Notes under the pieces: model-generated
The model's input: only the letters and a program-made list of their open reading frames with translations
What the model was told of the DNA's origin: nothing
Database searches by the model: none
Program-made: the position numbers and the translations under genes
Origin: Ficedula albicollis
Lineage: Eukaryota > Chordata > Aves > Passeriformes > Muscicapidae
Length of the DNA stretch: 64,000 nucleotides
Assembly (NCBI RefSeq): GCF_000247815.1
Contig: NC_021686.1
Coordinates: forward strand, 4,034,060 to 4,098,059
Direction of reading: 5' to 3'
Shown here: positions 31,121 to 43,252 of the stretch, one piece after another
Layout of the letters: each line of letters opens with the position of its first letter
Numbering within the stretch: position 1 is the first letter of the stretch

Positions 31121-32035
31121 TAAAATCCTCACAATTGATAAGGAATAAGAAACCACTTTATGGGCACATTGTTTACTGAGCTGACATACTACATATTAGT
31201 TGAGGCACAATCATTTTAATAGATCCACTCCTACCCCCCTTCACCTTGGTAAAGAATATTGGATTTTCCAGTTCAGTGAGTGTCTGGTCGTTATCATTCA
31301 TGTGCTCTATTGCAGTTATTGTTAATGGTTATATGAACAGCAAAATAGGAAGCATATATCACCTGTCAGCCTGTGCTCTCTAAACCCATCTTGGGTAAAT
31401 TATAGTGGGATTGAGAGCAGAAGCTGCTAACATTCAGGTTCCGTGGAGAAGTTGTGGATTTTTTTTTTCCCCTCTGAGGTTTAGGATTTGTGGTCAGTCT
31501 TTAAGGAAAAAGTTTTGGTATATTAGGATCATAAATTCTGAATTGGTCCAGCCAAAAAGTAATTTAGAAAATTTACCAGATCAAATAAAAGAGTATTAAC
31601 CTGGTTTATAGAGAAAGAGGGAGAATTACATTTTTTCTGCTCTAATGTGATTCTAACAACTTTCTAGTTTAAGGGAAATGCAGTTATACTTCTAGTATAA
31701 TTCTACTGGGAGCACTGGTGATTTAGCCAGCACTAGGCCCACCACAGGTTGAGAGAAATGTGTTGGTGTGAGTTATGACATTTGAGAGAGACCTCTGATG
31801 CATTTTAAATACTGCTCCACTTATTCACTTTTTCACTGGTGAAACAAACTGCTGACATCCAATCAACTGTTGATGAACAAATTCAAACCAAACAAAAGGG
31901 TGTGTTTTTCAACATTATATGTAATTAAACGATGGGATTGCCATGGGATATTTCAGAGGCCAAAAAGATGAGGAATTTCTGAAAAGGATGGATGAGTTAT
32001 GAGATGAAATTTCCTAGTTATGAAATGGCAAAGGA

Positions 32036-33046
32036 GTCCTTACCCTGCCCAGGTAAATCAGTCCTTACCCTGCCCAGGTAAATCAGTCCTTACCATGCTC
32101 AGGTAATTCAGTCCTTACCATGCCCAGGTAAATCAGTCCTTACTCTGCCCAGGTAAATCAGTCCTAACCCTGCCCAGGTAAATCCGTCCTTACCCTGCCC
32201 AGGTAATTCAATCCTTACCCTGCTCAGGTAAATCAGTCCTAACCCTGCCCAGGTAAATCCGTCCTTACCCTGCCCAGGTAATTCAATCCTTACCCTGCTC
32301 AGGTAAATCAGTCCTAACCCTGCCCAGGTAAATCCGTCCTTACCCTGCCCAGGTAATTCAATCCTTACCCTGCTCAGGTAAATCAGTCCTAACCCTGCCC
32401 AGGTAAATCCGTCCTTACCCTGCCCAGGTAATTCAATCCTTACCCTGCTCAGGTAAATCAGTCCTAACCCTGCCCAGGTAAATCAGTCCTTACCCTGCCC
32501 AGGTAAATCAGTCCTTATCCTGCCCAGGTAAATCAGTCCTTACCATGCTCAGGTAAATCAGTCCTTACCCTGCCCAGGTAAATCAGTCCTTATCCTGCCC
32601 AGGTAAATCAGTCCTTACCATGCTCAGGTAAATCAGTCCTTACCCTGCCCAGGTAAATCAGTCCTTATCCTGCCCAGGTAAATCAGTCCTTACCATGCTC
32701 AGGTAAATCAGTCCTTACCCTGCCCAGGTAAATCAGTCCTTACCCTGCTCAGGTAAATCAGTCCTTACCATGTTCAGGTAATTCAATCCTTACCCTGCCC
32801 AGATAAATCAGTCCTTACCCTGCCCAGGTAAATCAGTCCTTACCATGCTCAGGTAATTCAGTCCTTACCATGCCCAGGTAAATCAGTCCTTACTCTGCCC
32901 AGGTAAATCAGTCCTAACCCTGCCCAGGTAAATCCGTCCTTACCCTGCCCAGGTAATTCAATCCTTACCCTGCTCAGGTAAATCAGTCCTTGCCCTGCCC
33001 AGGTAAATCAGTCCTTACCATGCTCAGGGAGATGAGTCCTTATCCC
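32036..33046. repeat. 25-bp minisatellite, about 40 copies, with nested higher-order repeats
   Basis: The consensus monomer is GTCCTTACCCTGCCCAGGTA followed by AATCA. A 75-bp trimer (variants TAACCCTGCCC..ATCC, TTACCCTGCCC..ATTCA, TTACCCTGCTC..ATCA) is repeated four times at 32161-32460. A different trimer (TTACCCTGCCC, TTATCCTGCCC, TTACCATGCTC) is repeated three times at 32486-32710. A seven-monomer block at 32061-32235 recurs exactly at 32811-32985, 750 bases (30 monomers) away. The array decays at its right edge. The period is not a multiple of three and no frame is conserved. Confidence 0.97.
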
Positions 33047-33944
33047 TTTGGAATGGTTGAGAGCCTGCAGCCTCAGTTCTAAGGCTCAGCTCATGGCTGG
33101 TGCATTTTAATAGAAAAGTTTAGACAGGAGGGAAAGTGAGAGTTATAGAGGTACTCTGGAGGTTTTAGTCCTGGACAGCTCCTAAAAGTCAACATTATGA
33201 TGCGTGATGCTTCATTCCTATTGGATGTTCTGCTGGGAATAGATGACTTAACCTGGCTGGTGGGTGAGAAATTGCAGTAATAAAGATAAAAAAAACTTTT
33301 TTAAAAAACCCATTTTGGTGGCTGCTTTTTTCCTTTTATTTCTCTACTAAGTTAAGAAAAGGAAGAATAAACTTTTTTTTCTTAATTTTTTGATTGATCC
33401 AAATCTGTTTGTTAACTTCTTATTATTTTGCTTTAAGATTACCTAGCATCTCTCTCCCCCAAATACCATTGCTCATTTTTGCGTTCATCTTTCATACACA
33501 CATATGGGGGAAAAACATTTGCCAGTCTACGTATACAGTAAAATCAGTTATAAAGAAAATGCAGGTACAGTTATATACTGAAATGTCCTCACATACTGTA
33601 CAGTATTACACAGAGATATTTATTATATGTCCTCCAATTAAAAATACTGCTTTGGCTTATTAGATATTTAAAGTATTTACTAGAACTAAGGAATTGATAT
33701 TCCTTACTTAAAAAGAAGGCTAATTCCTCAGTGCACATGGATCTATACACAAAACCACACAATCTGTGGGCACAATTGAAGAAATGGGTTTCGGGGTGTG
33801 AAGGGCCCTTGTGGTTTTATGGTTTGATACGATTTTTTTTCTACATCTCTTGACCAGCACTGAGACAGAGTTGTCCTTTAGCAAGAGGATGCCAGAGCTT
33901 TTTGTGTTCACTGACCCTTCACTCATCACTTTAGTGCTGCTCTA
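33047..33944. other. Unique AT-rich DNA
   Basis: I see no gene or array. Open frames at 33394-33663 (+) and 33720-33929 (-) are short and unsupported. Confidence 0.5.
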
Positions 33945-34054
33945 TGGGACAAAGCATCTGTCTGGAGGAAACAGCCAAGGAAAGGTGTAGGAGGAGCAGT
34001 GGGACAAAACATCTGTCTGGGGGAAACAGCCAAGGAAAGGTGTAGGAGGAGCAA
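33945..34054. repeat. 55-bp segment tandemly duplicated (2 copies)
   Basis: The unit starts TGGGACAAA and contains ACAGCCAAGGAAAGGTGTAG. The copies differ at two or three positions (AAGCATC/AAACATC, GGAGGAAAC/GGGGGAAAC, GCAGTG/GCAATG). A long minus open frame (33926-34453) spans both copies and is probably fortuitous. Confidence 0.92.
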
Positions 34055-37000
34055 TGCACATGTCTGTGCTGACTCCAGGAGTCCATGGATGTGGTGCTGA
34101 GACATTTCAGTGGAAAACAGAGGTGAACTGCAGCCCTGGGAGCAGAGCACGTGCTGGGGATGCTGAGTGCTGAGCATTTGGGAGCAGGAATATGTCTGTG
34201 CCACTGACATTTGGCTGTTTTCCTTGGCAGGGCTCCCTGCCGGGCTGGCTGGGCTCCCTGTGTGCCAGGGAATGGGTGTTGGACACTGGCTCTGATGTGT
34301 CCAGTCTCCTTTTAGCTGGGTGCTTCTGAAAACGTTCGGGAAACCAGAAGGTTCTGCTGTCTTCAGGACAGCACAGCTTGGCAGATGTTTCAAAGCAAAC
34401 TGGGCTTGTTTACACCACACTGGGAATGGAAGGAGAAATAGCATGTCAGTCACTCTCTCCTTGCCAACAAGAACAAAAAACTCACTATTGGTCGATAAGG
34501 AAACTTCTCAGAGCTAAATTATACCAACTTGCTGCCTGAGGCTCCAGTCCAAGTCTTTATTTCTCCTGGATGTTAAAGCAATACCTGTTGTCATCTGAGC
34601 TCCTTCTGAGTTTGTTCATGATAAGAACAGTCCTTTGGATGCAGTGTTCACTCATGCCTTTGCTTCTGCATTCTTATTAGTGGGATGACAGAGCGCTGGG
34701 CCAGGAAGCTGAAATCATTTTCAGTGCATGAAACACGGATAATTTGTGACCTGACTGCTCGTGACTTTTGAGCATAGGTAGGAACTGGAACATTTTAAGT
34801 TTCTGATGGCTGTGGGTTAAACCCAGTAGGCAGCAAAATCCCACTCACTCCCCCTCAGCGAGGCAGAAGTGAGAAAGTTTGTGGGTTGTTTATTAAGGGA
34901 AGTCTTGAGTCTGATATGAAATTCTGCTTCACTGTTTTACTCAAGAAAACATAGTAAATACACACCCAGCTTAGTGGAAATGTAACTGTTCTGCTGCACT
35001 GAAACAGCCATATTTTATGAAAACATATTAAAAGCATAAAACTCGACTTCTTGTGATAATCAAAAGTGTAGTATAATATCAAAGGGAAAATAGATTTTTA
35101 CAGAGCCCAAATTTTCCAGGGCACTTCTGCAGTCATCACACATCTTCTGTCATTAAACAATTCCTGTCCTGTCACTCTGTAAGCTTGAAAAATCACTATT
35201 TGATTTAAAATTTATGCTTTTACCACTACATAGCCCAAAATGACTGAACTCTATTTAAAAATTCAACTAAATCCTCTACATTCTTGAAGGAACTTATTTT
35301 GTGAAAATTGGACTTAGGTGAAGTAGTTTTATTATTGATTTATACCCTGTGCCCACACAGTCACCTCTCAGTAAACACAGGCTCCTTCCTGGCAGCCACT
35401 TCAAAGTGAATCCTCCTCCTCTCTGCATCCTCACCCCTCTTTGGGGTCTTTTATCAGCTGGACTAGGGCATGGCTTTGCAAGTGATGGTCTGGCCTTTCC
35501 TCAGGCACTCATTTATGAAAAATACAGGAATATCTTTGAGCTTCTACTTATATCCCTGTCAAGTCTGGCTAAACTTCGTAAAGGTATTCCAAAGGTTTTT
35601 AGGTGTCTGAGGTAGGAAGCAATTTTATATGCTTGTTTCCTTTAGGAAACCTGACTGAAAAAAAGATAGATTCCTTCAGGAATTGTGTTGTGCACTTGGG
35701 CTGTTGTTAATTTGAAAACAAATTGGGTTTCTTTCTCTAAAAGTTGCATCTGTACTCCGGGTATATGTTGCCAATTGTCACATTACCCAGCTTACACAGT
35801 GTGTGGCTGTGCTGAAATCACATCAGCAGCTTTCTCAACAGCTCCTTGAATTTATCAGGAGTATCTATTGACACCTAGATTTCAGTGATTTCAAATATAC
35901 AACCATTTATGTGGCTGTTGGTCTAGCTGACACTTAAGGCAATTTTATTAGATAAATAAAATTTAGTTTAAAAAAATCCAGTTTAAAACTATTAAAATTT
36001 ACAGTTCTGGAAGTTCCTGTGTATTTTTAGCCTGGAAAGCAGAGGGACATATAGAAAAGGAACTTCAGGTTTGGTGAAAATGATGTTGCATTTAGGAATC
36101 TTAAGTGTTTTTTGTGCTGTCCAAATGGACAACTTTACCAAATGTCAGTTTCTGTTGCTGGCTTTGAAAATGAAATATTTACTAGCTCAAATTTAAGTCC
36201 TGACCTGATCTAGGCTTCAACAGCAAATATTTACAGCTGGATACTGCTCCATGACACAGATCCACATGTTAAAATTACATCTGTATCCTCTGAAAATGCT
36301 GCCTGCTTTATGTGTGGGTTTGGGATACCAAGGAGAAAGGTGGAGGTTTTACACTCGGGTACCTTTGCACCACTGGGCTAATGAAACATCTGTTTGGAGA
36401 GAGGAGGGAGTGTGAGGCACGAGGATGCTGTGCTGTGCACAGACGTGGCTGTGCATCCCTGAGTGCTTGGAGAGCATTAAGGAAAGGACAAGCAACTCCT
36501 GAAGGTGAGAGAAGGAAAAGAAGGAGTGGGAAGGTTTGATATACTGCAGTCCATAAAGCCCCAGCAGCAGCAGTACCTGCTCCCTCAAACAAGTCTTCAT
36601 TTAGGAAAAAGTCAGGGCTTTCCTTGGAGGGGGACAAAAAATGTTTTAACTCTTGATAGCCTTGAGAAGTGCAAATGAGCATAAGCAAAGGCTGGCAGCA
36701 GCAGAAAGCAGAGCTGGGTGTTCACAGGCACAGCAGGGTGGTGGGTGGCTGTGTGGGAGGGCACACACACACGAGGCCTTTCAAATCTGTATTAAAAATA
36801 CAGCAGTATTTTTATAAGCAGTAATTTTTTTATTATACAATTTGTCAGTTCAGTTTCCAAGAGTCTTGCAAACCTTCCTCCTGCAGTCTGCTTTTATCTA
36901 GAAACAAGGCAAGAAAGCTCCCTAAAATCTGGGAAGGTTTGATTTTAAATCTGTGATCAGATGAAACAATCAGATGATTGTTTCCTTTTTGACTCTACTC

Positions 37001-38592
37001 CACTGCCCCAAGGCTGCCCTGAGGCATCAGAAGCAGGTGCAGACGGCCCAGTTTTCTCCTGGTTTGAGCTTGGAGACTCAAACCTCTTGGTCCACAAGTG
37101 CTAGTAAATAGAGATGAAGCTATTTCTTTCAAAATAAAGCTCCTCTCCTGCATCTTTGACATTGCAACTGTTGAAGCCATTCAAATCCTTGAATTGGTTT
37201 GTTAATTTGATGAGGCTTCTGCCTGAGTCCTTTAGTTGCTGGGGACAAACTTAGTGAACACTTGAATGTCACATTCTAAGGCTTCATTTTTCATTTATTT
37301 TCTTCTTCAGTAAGTATTACTGTGTGGTTAATTTGTTCTCTGGGATGGATGAAATAGAACTAATATGAAATTCAAATGAATTCTTCTGCTGGCAGCCTGT
37401 TTGTTAGCAGCAATAATGAAACATAATGGCCAACGGATAGAGAAGTGCACTAAGTATTTTCCTCAAGAATTGAGGGCTTTGAGATATTTAGCAGTCAATA
37501 AAAATATCCAAAGAATCAATAACCTAGAATTTGACTGTGCACTTTCAAATTTGATATGTATATGTGTTTATGCATTCTTATTTTGTTTAAAATCATGTAA
37601 CCTTTTAAAATGCTTTAGTCATTAAAAGGAGTCCATTTCAGCTCTACATATTTCAAGCCTAAAAAAAAAAAAAAAACCCAAAAAAACCACTATACAAACC
37701 ACCTTTTATCTCTAAACTACTGGTTGCTTCATGAAACTGGAAGCCAGTATTGTGAAGAAAAAAACAATTATTTGTTGGCACTTGCTGGAGTGCCAAGGGC
37801 AGGTGTAAAACACCTGAGCAGCAATAGGTTTATCTTCCACAGGAGGCTGAGCAGGATTTTACAAGGTTATTTGCTTCCACCTACTGCTCATCCCGGATAT
37901 TACAGGAGAGCCCAAGCAGAGGAGCCCCGGGATTTTTGGGATCCCAGAGTCTCATCCTTCCTCCCCCTGGCCCTGGGAGCGCAGGGTGTGCGCAGGAATT
38001 CAGGTTTTGCTTTTCACAGCGCCTTACGGGCAGGCGAGGAGAGAAAATATGGACATTCAGAGCCCGTTTGAAAGTTCCTGATGTGGCTGTTTTGGGTGGT
38101 TTGTGGCAGTCGTGTTGGGCTGACAGAGGAAGGCAATGGGGCTGGGATGGCAGGGAGGGGACAAACTGGAATCTCCATCACAAAGTGTGTGATAGAGCCC
38201 AGGGCCACTCGGGGTGTGGGGGTGTCAGCAGCGCTGGTGGGTGCTGCAGGATAGTGATTTCACTACTCCTGCTAGCAATTCAAGGAGAGAAATTAAATGT
38301 AGAAATACATAAACTATGCAAAATACAGTATATGCATGTTTCTACAGCATCCTAAAGCCAAAATCTCATGCAGGGCCATGCTACTACCAGTAATTACTTT
38401 TGTTTTCTAGCACTTTTGCTTCACTCTGTCCAGTAAGATTTTTATAGTGCTGCTGCTGATGAAGGTGGTAGATTTGTTCCCCCAGGGCCCAGTGTGTTCA
38501 ACTTCAAAAATCCCAGCCCTTAAACTTGTGCTTGTCCTGCACTGCTCCCAAATGTTCTGCAGTTTTGTTTCCCTGTTGCTGCCACCGAAAAG
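34055..38592. other. Unique noncoding DNA
   Basis: No supported gene. A segment before GTGAGAG at 36504 (about 36442-36503) has one open frame after a CACAG acceptor, but the acceptor is poor. 37900-38230 is GC-richer with a few CpGs (GGAGCGCAGG, GTGCGCAGG, CACAGCGCC). Poly-A runs occur at 37661-37684. Confidence 0.45.
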
Positions 38593-38772
38593 AACACACC
38601 AAAAAGGCAAATTATATAAAACATAGAGCTCTTAATATGTTTGTAGTAATATTATTTGGCTGTTATGTAGTGACATCTAGAAAACACACCAAAAAGGCAA
38701 ATTATATAAAACATAGAGCTCTTAATATGTTTGTAGTAATATTATTTGGCTGTTATGTAGTGACATCTAGAA
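38593..38772. repeat. 90-bp segment tandemly duplicated (2 identical copies)
   Basis: The unit begins AACACACCAAAAAGGCAAAT and ends AGTGACATCTAGAA. I find no differences between the copies, so this is either very recent or a false duplication. Confidence 0.93.
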
Positions 38773-41614
38773 AAAAAAGGAATTGTGTTGTTTTAAATTG
38801 AAATGGATGTGAGAGGGTTTTCTATTTAATTCTATTTTTCCCATCATGTGATGTATTCTATCATTATATAGTTTGTCTAAAATAGTTCTTCAGAAAGAAT
38901 ATATTTTCTGAGTTTTTACCTTTTTTTTTTTTTTGGGTGATATAATGACATTAAAGAAGGTGCCTGATACATTTTTCAGATCTCTAGGATTTTACAATTG
39001 CTTTACAGCAATGGTTCTTCTCGATCTCAAATAATTCACAGAGCTGGGAAATTTGCAATACATATAGGAAGTGACAGCAATTTGTCATTTTGCACTTAGA
39101 CAAAGTAGCACAGATGTCTCCTAGAGAAGAACATTCTCATTTTTTCCCTTCTTGCTCTGAGATTGACAGACGATTAATTTGGATGATTTTTAAAGCTTAG
39201 GGTCTGTGTACATTTTTCCTTTGAAAGAGGTATATCTAGGCTGTAGACATATACTCAAATATTTGTATTTAAACATAGATTTGATTAAGTCAGTAGCTTC
39301 ACTGGTTTAAAGAATTACAACACTAATTGCTTCAGAAAATTAATTGGTTTTTTCTTGCCCTTGTGCAGAAGTCTGAATCCAGGTGTGTAGTCTTGAAGAC
39401 AGACAGCTATTTCTTTAGCTAAATCTGACTCTACATAATTTCAAAGATAACACATTCTGGCAGTGAAGCCATGCAGATGTGGTTTCCATTGCTAAAGATG
39501 CAGTGGTTAATTTGTAAAGGTTCACTTTCCACACCTTTAGATAGATAACCAGACACTGAGGGGTGAAATGCTTGTCTAATGTTGAGGGGTAAAACACAGA
39601 ATGGGAATGCTGTAATCTTTTCCTGGGGCTGGTCTCAGCTCCAGGTGAGGTCTCAGCTCCAGGTGAGGCTCCTTGTCTGGTTAATCCCTGATGGAGCAGG
39701 ACAGGCTCAGCTGGGCTGGCCCCACCTGTGCCCACACTTGTGCCTCTTCCCTGCTGCTCCAGACAACCATAAGCTGTGCTGGGAGGAAGATGGGTTTTGT
39801 TTCATCCAGGTAAAACTGCATTTTTCATTGAGTAATGAATGCTTATGAACTTGGGCTTCTCAGAAGTTGCTTCTAATGGGGAAGGACAGCGGTGAAATAG
39901 CAAACTAAACTGTGCCATGGGCAGCAGGAGGGATCAGAGTGCTGGTGGGTCTCCAGGTTTATTCATCATGCTGAGAGCCTGTAATAGCCATGACTACAGT
40001 CTGAGAGGAGCTACTTTATTCTGCTTTCAGCTAATTTAGGTCAGTGTGTGAGACAGAGCCACTCTTGTCCTTGGTAATATGGAAAGAGATGATTCATTTT
40101 TGATTAAGCAATAAATATGTTACAGAACATTACATTCTTTCCAAAAGGTGACTAAGGGCACAGCTAGGACATGAGGATCACTGGTGCTAATGAAGTTTGA
40201 ATTCATTCTCCTGAAGGAGAAAGCCTTTTAAAAGCTGAGCTTTTTTCCCCTCACTCCCTCCCTAAAAAGAAGCAAATGTAAATATCCAAACAGGCTCAGG
40301 AAGTGAGCCTGTAGGCAGAGAGAATATTTCCTTCTCCTCCACATGGGAGACGTGGGGAGAGGCTGTCTGGCTGCCAGTATGGCGCACATGAAAGAAAATT
40401 GTTGGGTGTTATATTCCACAAAGTACAATCTGCTTCCCCATGAAAAGTGAGGAATATAAAGAGTATTAGAGGTGCTGATTCATATATTAGACTGGCTCGA
40501 ATAACAAGTATTTTTTTGCTGCTTAAGAAGTGACACGATGTGCCTCATGAAACCATCTTTAATATAATCTGTGAGTGAATTAAAGGTTTTTTTTTTCCAG
40601 GAAACCTTTCTTCATCTTAGTCGGTTGAACAATTTAATTTTTTTAAATCTTTTATAGGTGTAGGTAGGAAGTCTTTGGCTTTGAAGTAAAACCAGTCTTT
40701 CATTTAAGATGAATAGACATGCTGTTGAAGAAACATAAATTCTTAATTTTACATTTGTTTCCACTTTTAATAGGAGCTGCTATTTGCTATCAGCATTGCA
40801 ATTTATGTGCAAGTATCCAATCAATAATCTGAAATCTGATTAGAGTAGTTCCAGCTTTGGTGAGAGGCTGGGGAAATACTTTTCACAAAAAAAAATTGTC
40901 CCTCAGCCATATGTTATTATTTTCCCAATAGAAGTCTCTAAAGCTGCAATAGTTAAGCAAAATTTGCTTCCAAGAATATCCTCACTAGACAAGTGAAATT
41001 GAAAAGAAAATCAGTAGGTCACTTGTCTGCAGTTTAGTCACTTGAATTGTATTTGGCTTGCTCAGTTTCCAGTAGTAACTTGCTGTGAAAAGGGTGAATG
41101 TGAAGCAATAAATACCTTTTGGAGTAAAATTTTTGTGATAATCATTATCCCTGCACATCTTCAGCACGAAAATCCATAGGTTCAATGAGTCAAAATACTT
41201 TAGAAATAAAAGGACCATGTGTTGGGTGTTATTAGGTTTGAGATAATTTTTTCCACTCCTGAAGAAAACATGTCCAAAATATCCCAAAAATATCCAAAAA
41301 AGTGAGCAAGAAATATATTTTCCTCAAGATGGAAGTAAAAAAGAAAATGTAGACTAAAAAATCATTTTTTTTTCTGAGAGCTGGCTACACCATATTGAAA
41401 TAGTGAAAAACAAAAAATTATTTTTGTGTTCTTTCAATCCTGTCTTTTAATTTATGGCTGTAGTAAAGTTTAACAGACTTCACCTAAAGGCACCATACTA
41501 GACATTGTATATTTAAATAACTGTGTATAAAAATAACAGTTCTTCAGCCTGACTTACTCCCCCAGTGCTGGTGAATGTGCTTTGTGACATGGGCTTCTCT
41601 GTTTGTGCTTTCAG
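38773..41614. other. Unique noncoding DNA
   Basis: I see no gene. An 18-bp direct repeat (GTCTCAGCTCCAGGTGAG, about 39632-39667) is the only repeated structure of note. Poly-T runs occur near 38920-38934. Confidence 0.5.
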
Positions 41615-41662
41615 GACACTAAAGCAGAGTGCAGTTCTGCTGTAGAAACTGAGGACAGAAAA
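41615..41662 (+). CDS. Candidate 48-bp exon, unidentified gene
   Basis: The segment is preceded by a pyrimidine-rich acceptor (TTCTCTGTTTGTGCTTTCAG) and followed by GTAAGTGG, both close to the U2-type consensus. Its length is a multiple of three. Only the frame starting at its first base is open, giving DTKAECSSAVETEDRK; the other two contain stops. Such symmetric phase-0 microexons are common as cassette exons for acidic, Ser/Thr/Lys-rich linkers. I do not recognise the protein. No neighbouring exon is tied to it, and the minus strand here also offers a weaker exon-like arrangement. A chance match is possible. Confidence 0.35.
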
Positions 41663-43006
41663 GTAAGTGGCTTGTTTTAATGTGGTTTCTCAGGCAGCTC
41701 TAGTAGCTGGAATTTTCTCTGGTTGTTCTTTAGGTTTGTTTTTTTTCTTTTTTTAAATTAAATCATGTGAAATTATTTTATGGTTCTTTACATTTGTATT
41801 TAACCTCAGTGGGAACAAAACAGTCTTACTCTATTGAACTTGTTAGAAATTTGAATAACTGTTTTTTTCAGAAGGGAATTATAGTCTTAATCTAAAGTTT
41901 ACAAGGTAGTTACTCTTCCTATTCTTAATTTACATTATTAACAAAGTTAATGTGTTTCTTTCATGACAAAGCTGGCATACCATGTTAAATATTTGTAAGA
42001 CAGTAAGATGACTGCTTTTTCTTGGTTTATAAGTAGTACCTATGAAACTTTTTTTTTCCCCTGTTAAAGGACTGATTAAAACAAATGTTTCTAGATTTAT
42101 TTTCTGTGGACAAATATAAACAAGATACAAAATGTTTTCAGATGTGTTCTCCACCTGACTTATGGTAAAAGCTAACCAAGAAACAAAGGGTTCACAAAGA
42201 AGCCTTCAGCTTAAAAACAAATTGTCAGAAATAAATATCAATCCAGTTTTAAAGGGAGTAATGTGTTTTGTTTGAAAATGTTGCTACTGAATTTTAAAAA
42301 TCTGGATTACTAGATCTGTGCAGGGTATTTCTGTGTGGAATAGTAACTGAGTTTGTGGAAGTGTTGAGCATGTGACATGTGATTTAAAGTCTCTAGCTTC
42401 AGCTGGTGCTCATTCTGTCCCATGAGGCTGCAGGTTCTGAGCATCAGCTTTCACCAAACTCTCCAGGTGCTTCCATTTAGGTTCATGTTGCTTTAAAGTG
42501 TGCTAAAATCCAGGCTGGGACCCTACTTCTAAACCCCAAATTTTGACTTTTTTTTAGTGTTGGTAACAGCTACTAAAACTGCCCAAGCCAGAAGTTCTTT
42601 CTATAATGTGAATTATGGGAAAGGGTGTCAGGAGCCTGACAAGCTTTGGACAAGTTATTAAATGCTGTATTTCTTCCTCCTTGTATTGCATCTTTTATCT
42701 AGCAGAGCACCAGCCTGTTGCCAGGAAACTGTGGGGTTTTACTGGTTTGTGATGCCCTGGTTTGTACCTCAGGAGGAATTACAGGAGATGTGTCTGATGC
42801 CTTCTCTTGTGACTGCTCTGAGCTGAGTGGTCTCCTAAAGGGTGTTCTCCACCTTCAGTGACTCAGGATGCCCAGCTTTCACACGCAGAGACTGCAATTA
42901 GCAGAAAGGATTCTCTAGAAAAACCCCTGGATTTTTCTTCTTCCTTTTGGTAGTTTGTGGAAGCACTTTGAAAGAGCAGGAATGTAATCAACACCTGTTG
43001 TTGCAC
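41663..43006. other. Unique noncoding DNA
   Basis: I see no gene or array beyond the candidate exon to its left. Confidence 0.5.
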
Positions 43007-43252
43007 CTGTTTTGTCTTTTCTCTGTGTTTGGTCCCAAAACTGAAGCTTCCACCAAGTTTAAGTGGCAGTTGTTCTTTCCAGTCCAGGGAGAGTGTCTCC
43101 AGTGATCATCAAATACAGACCCATATGATCTGTTTTGTCTTTTCTCTGTGTTTGGTCCCAAAACTGAAGCTTCCACCAAGTTTAAGTGGCAGTTGTTCTT
43201 TCCAGTCCAGGGAGAGTGTCTCCAGTGATCATCAAATACAGACCCATCAGTC
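43007..43252. repeat. 123-bp segment tandemly duplicated (2 identical copies)
   Basis: The unit begins CTGTTTTGTCTTTTCTCTGT and ends CAAATACAGACCCAT. I see no mismatches between the copies. Open frames of 63 and 90 codons through it repeat the same peptide and are products of the duplication. Confidence 0.93.

Larger units (their letters stand above)
29528..32035. other. Unique noncoding DNA with short simple repeats
   Basis: No gene is supported. Two simple-sequence stretches inside it are listed separately. Open frames are short and AT-driven. Confidence 0.5.

Noticed and set aside
41553..41620. Minus-strand exon-like arrangement overlapping the 48-bp plus-strand candidate
   Set aside because: It has an open frame and a GTAAGT donor, but the plus-strand splice sites are stronger; both cannot easily be real.
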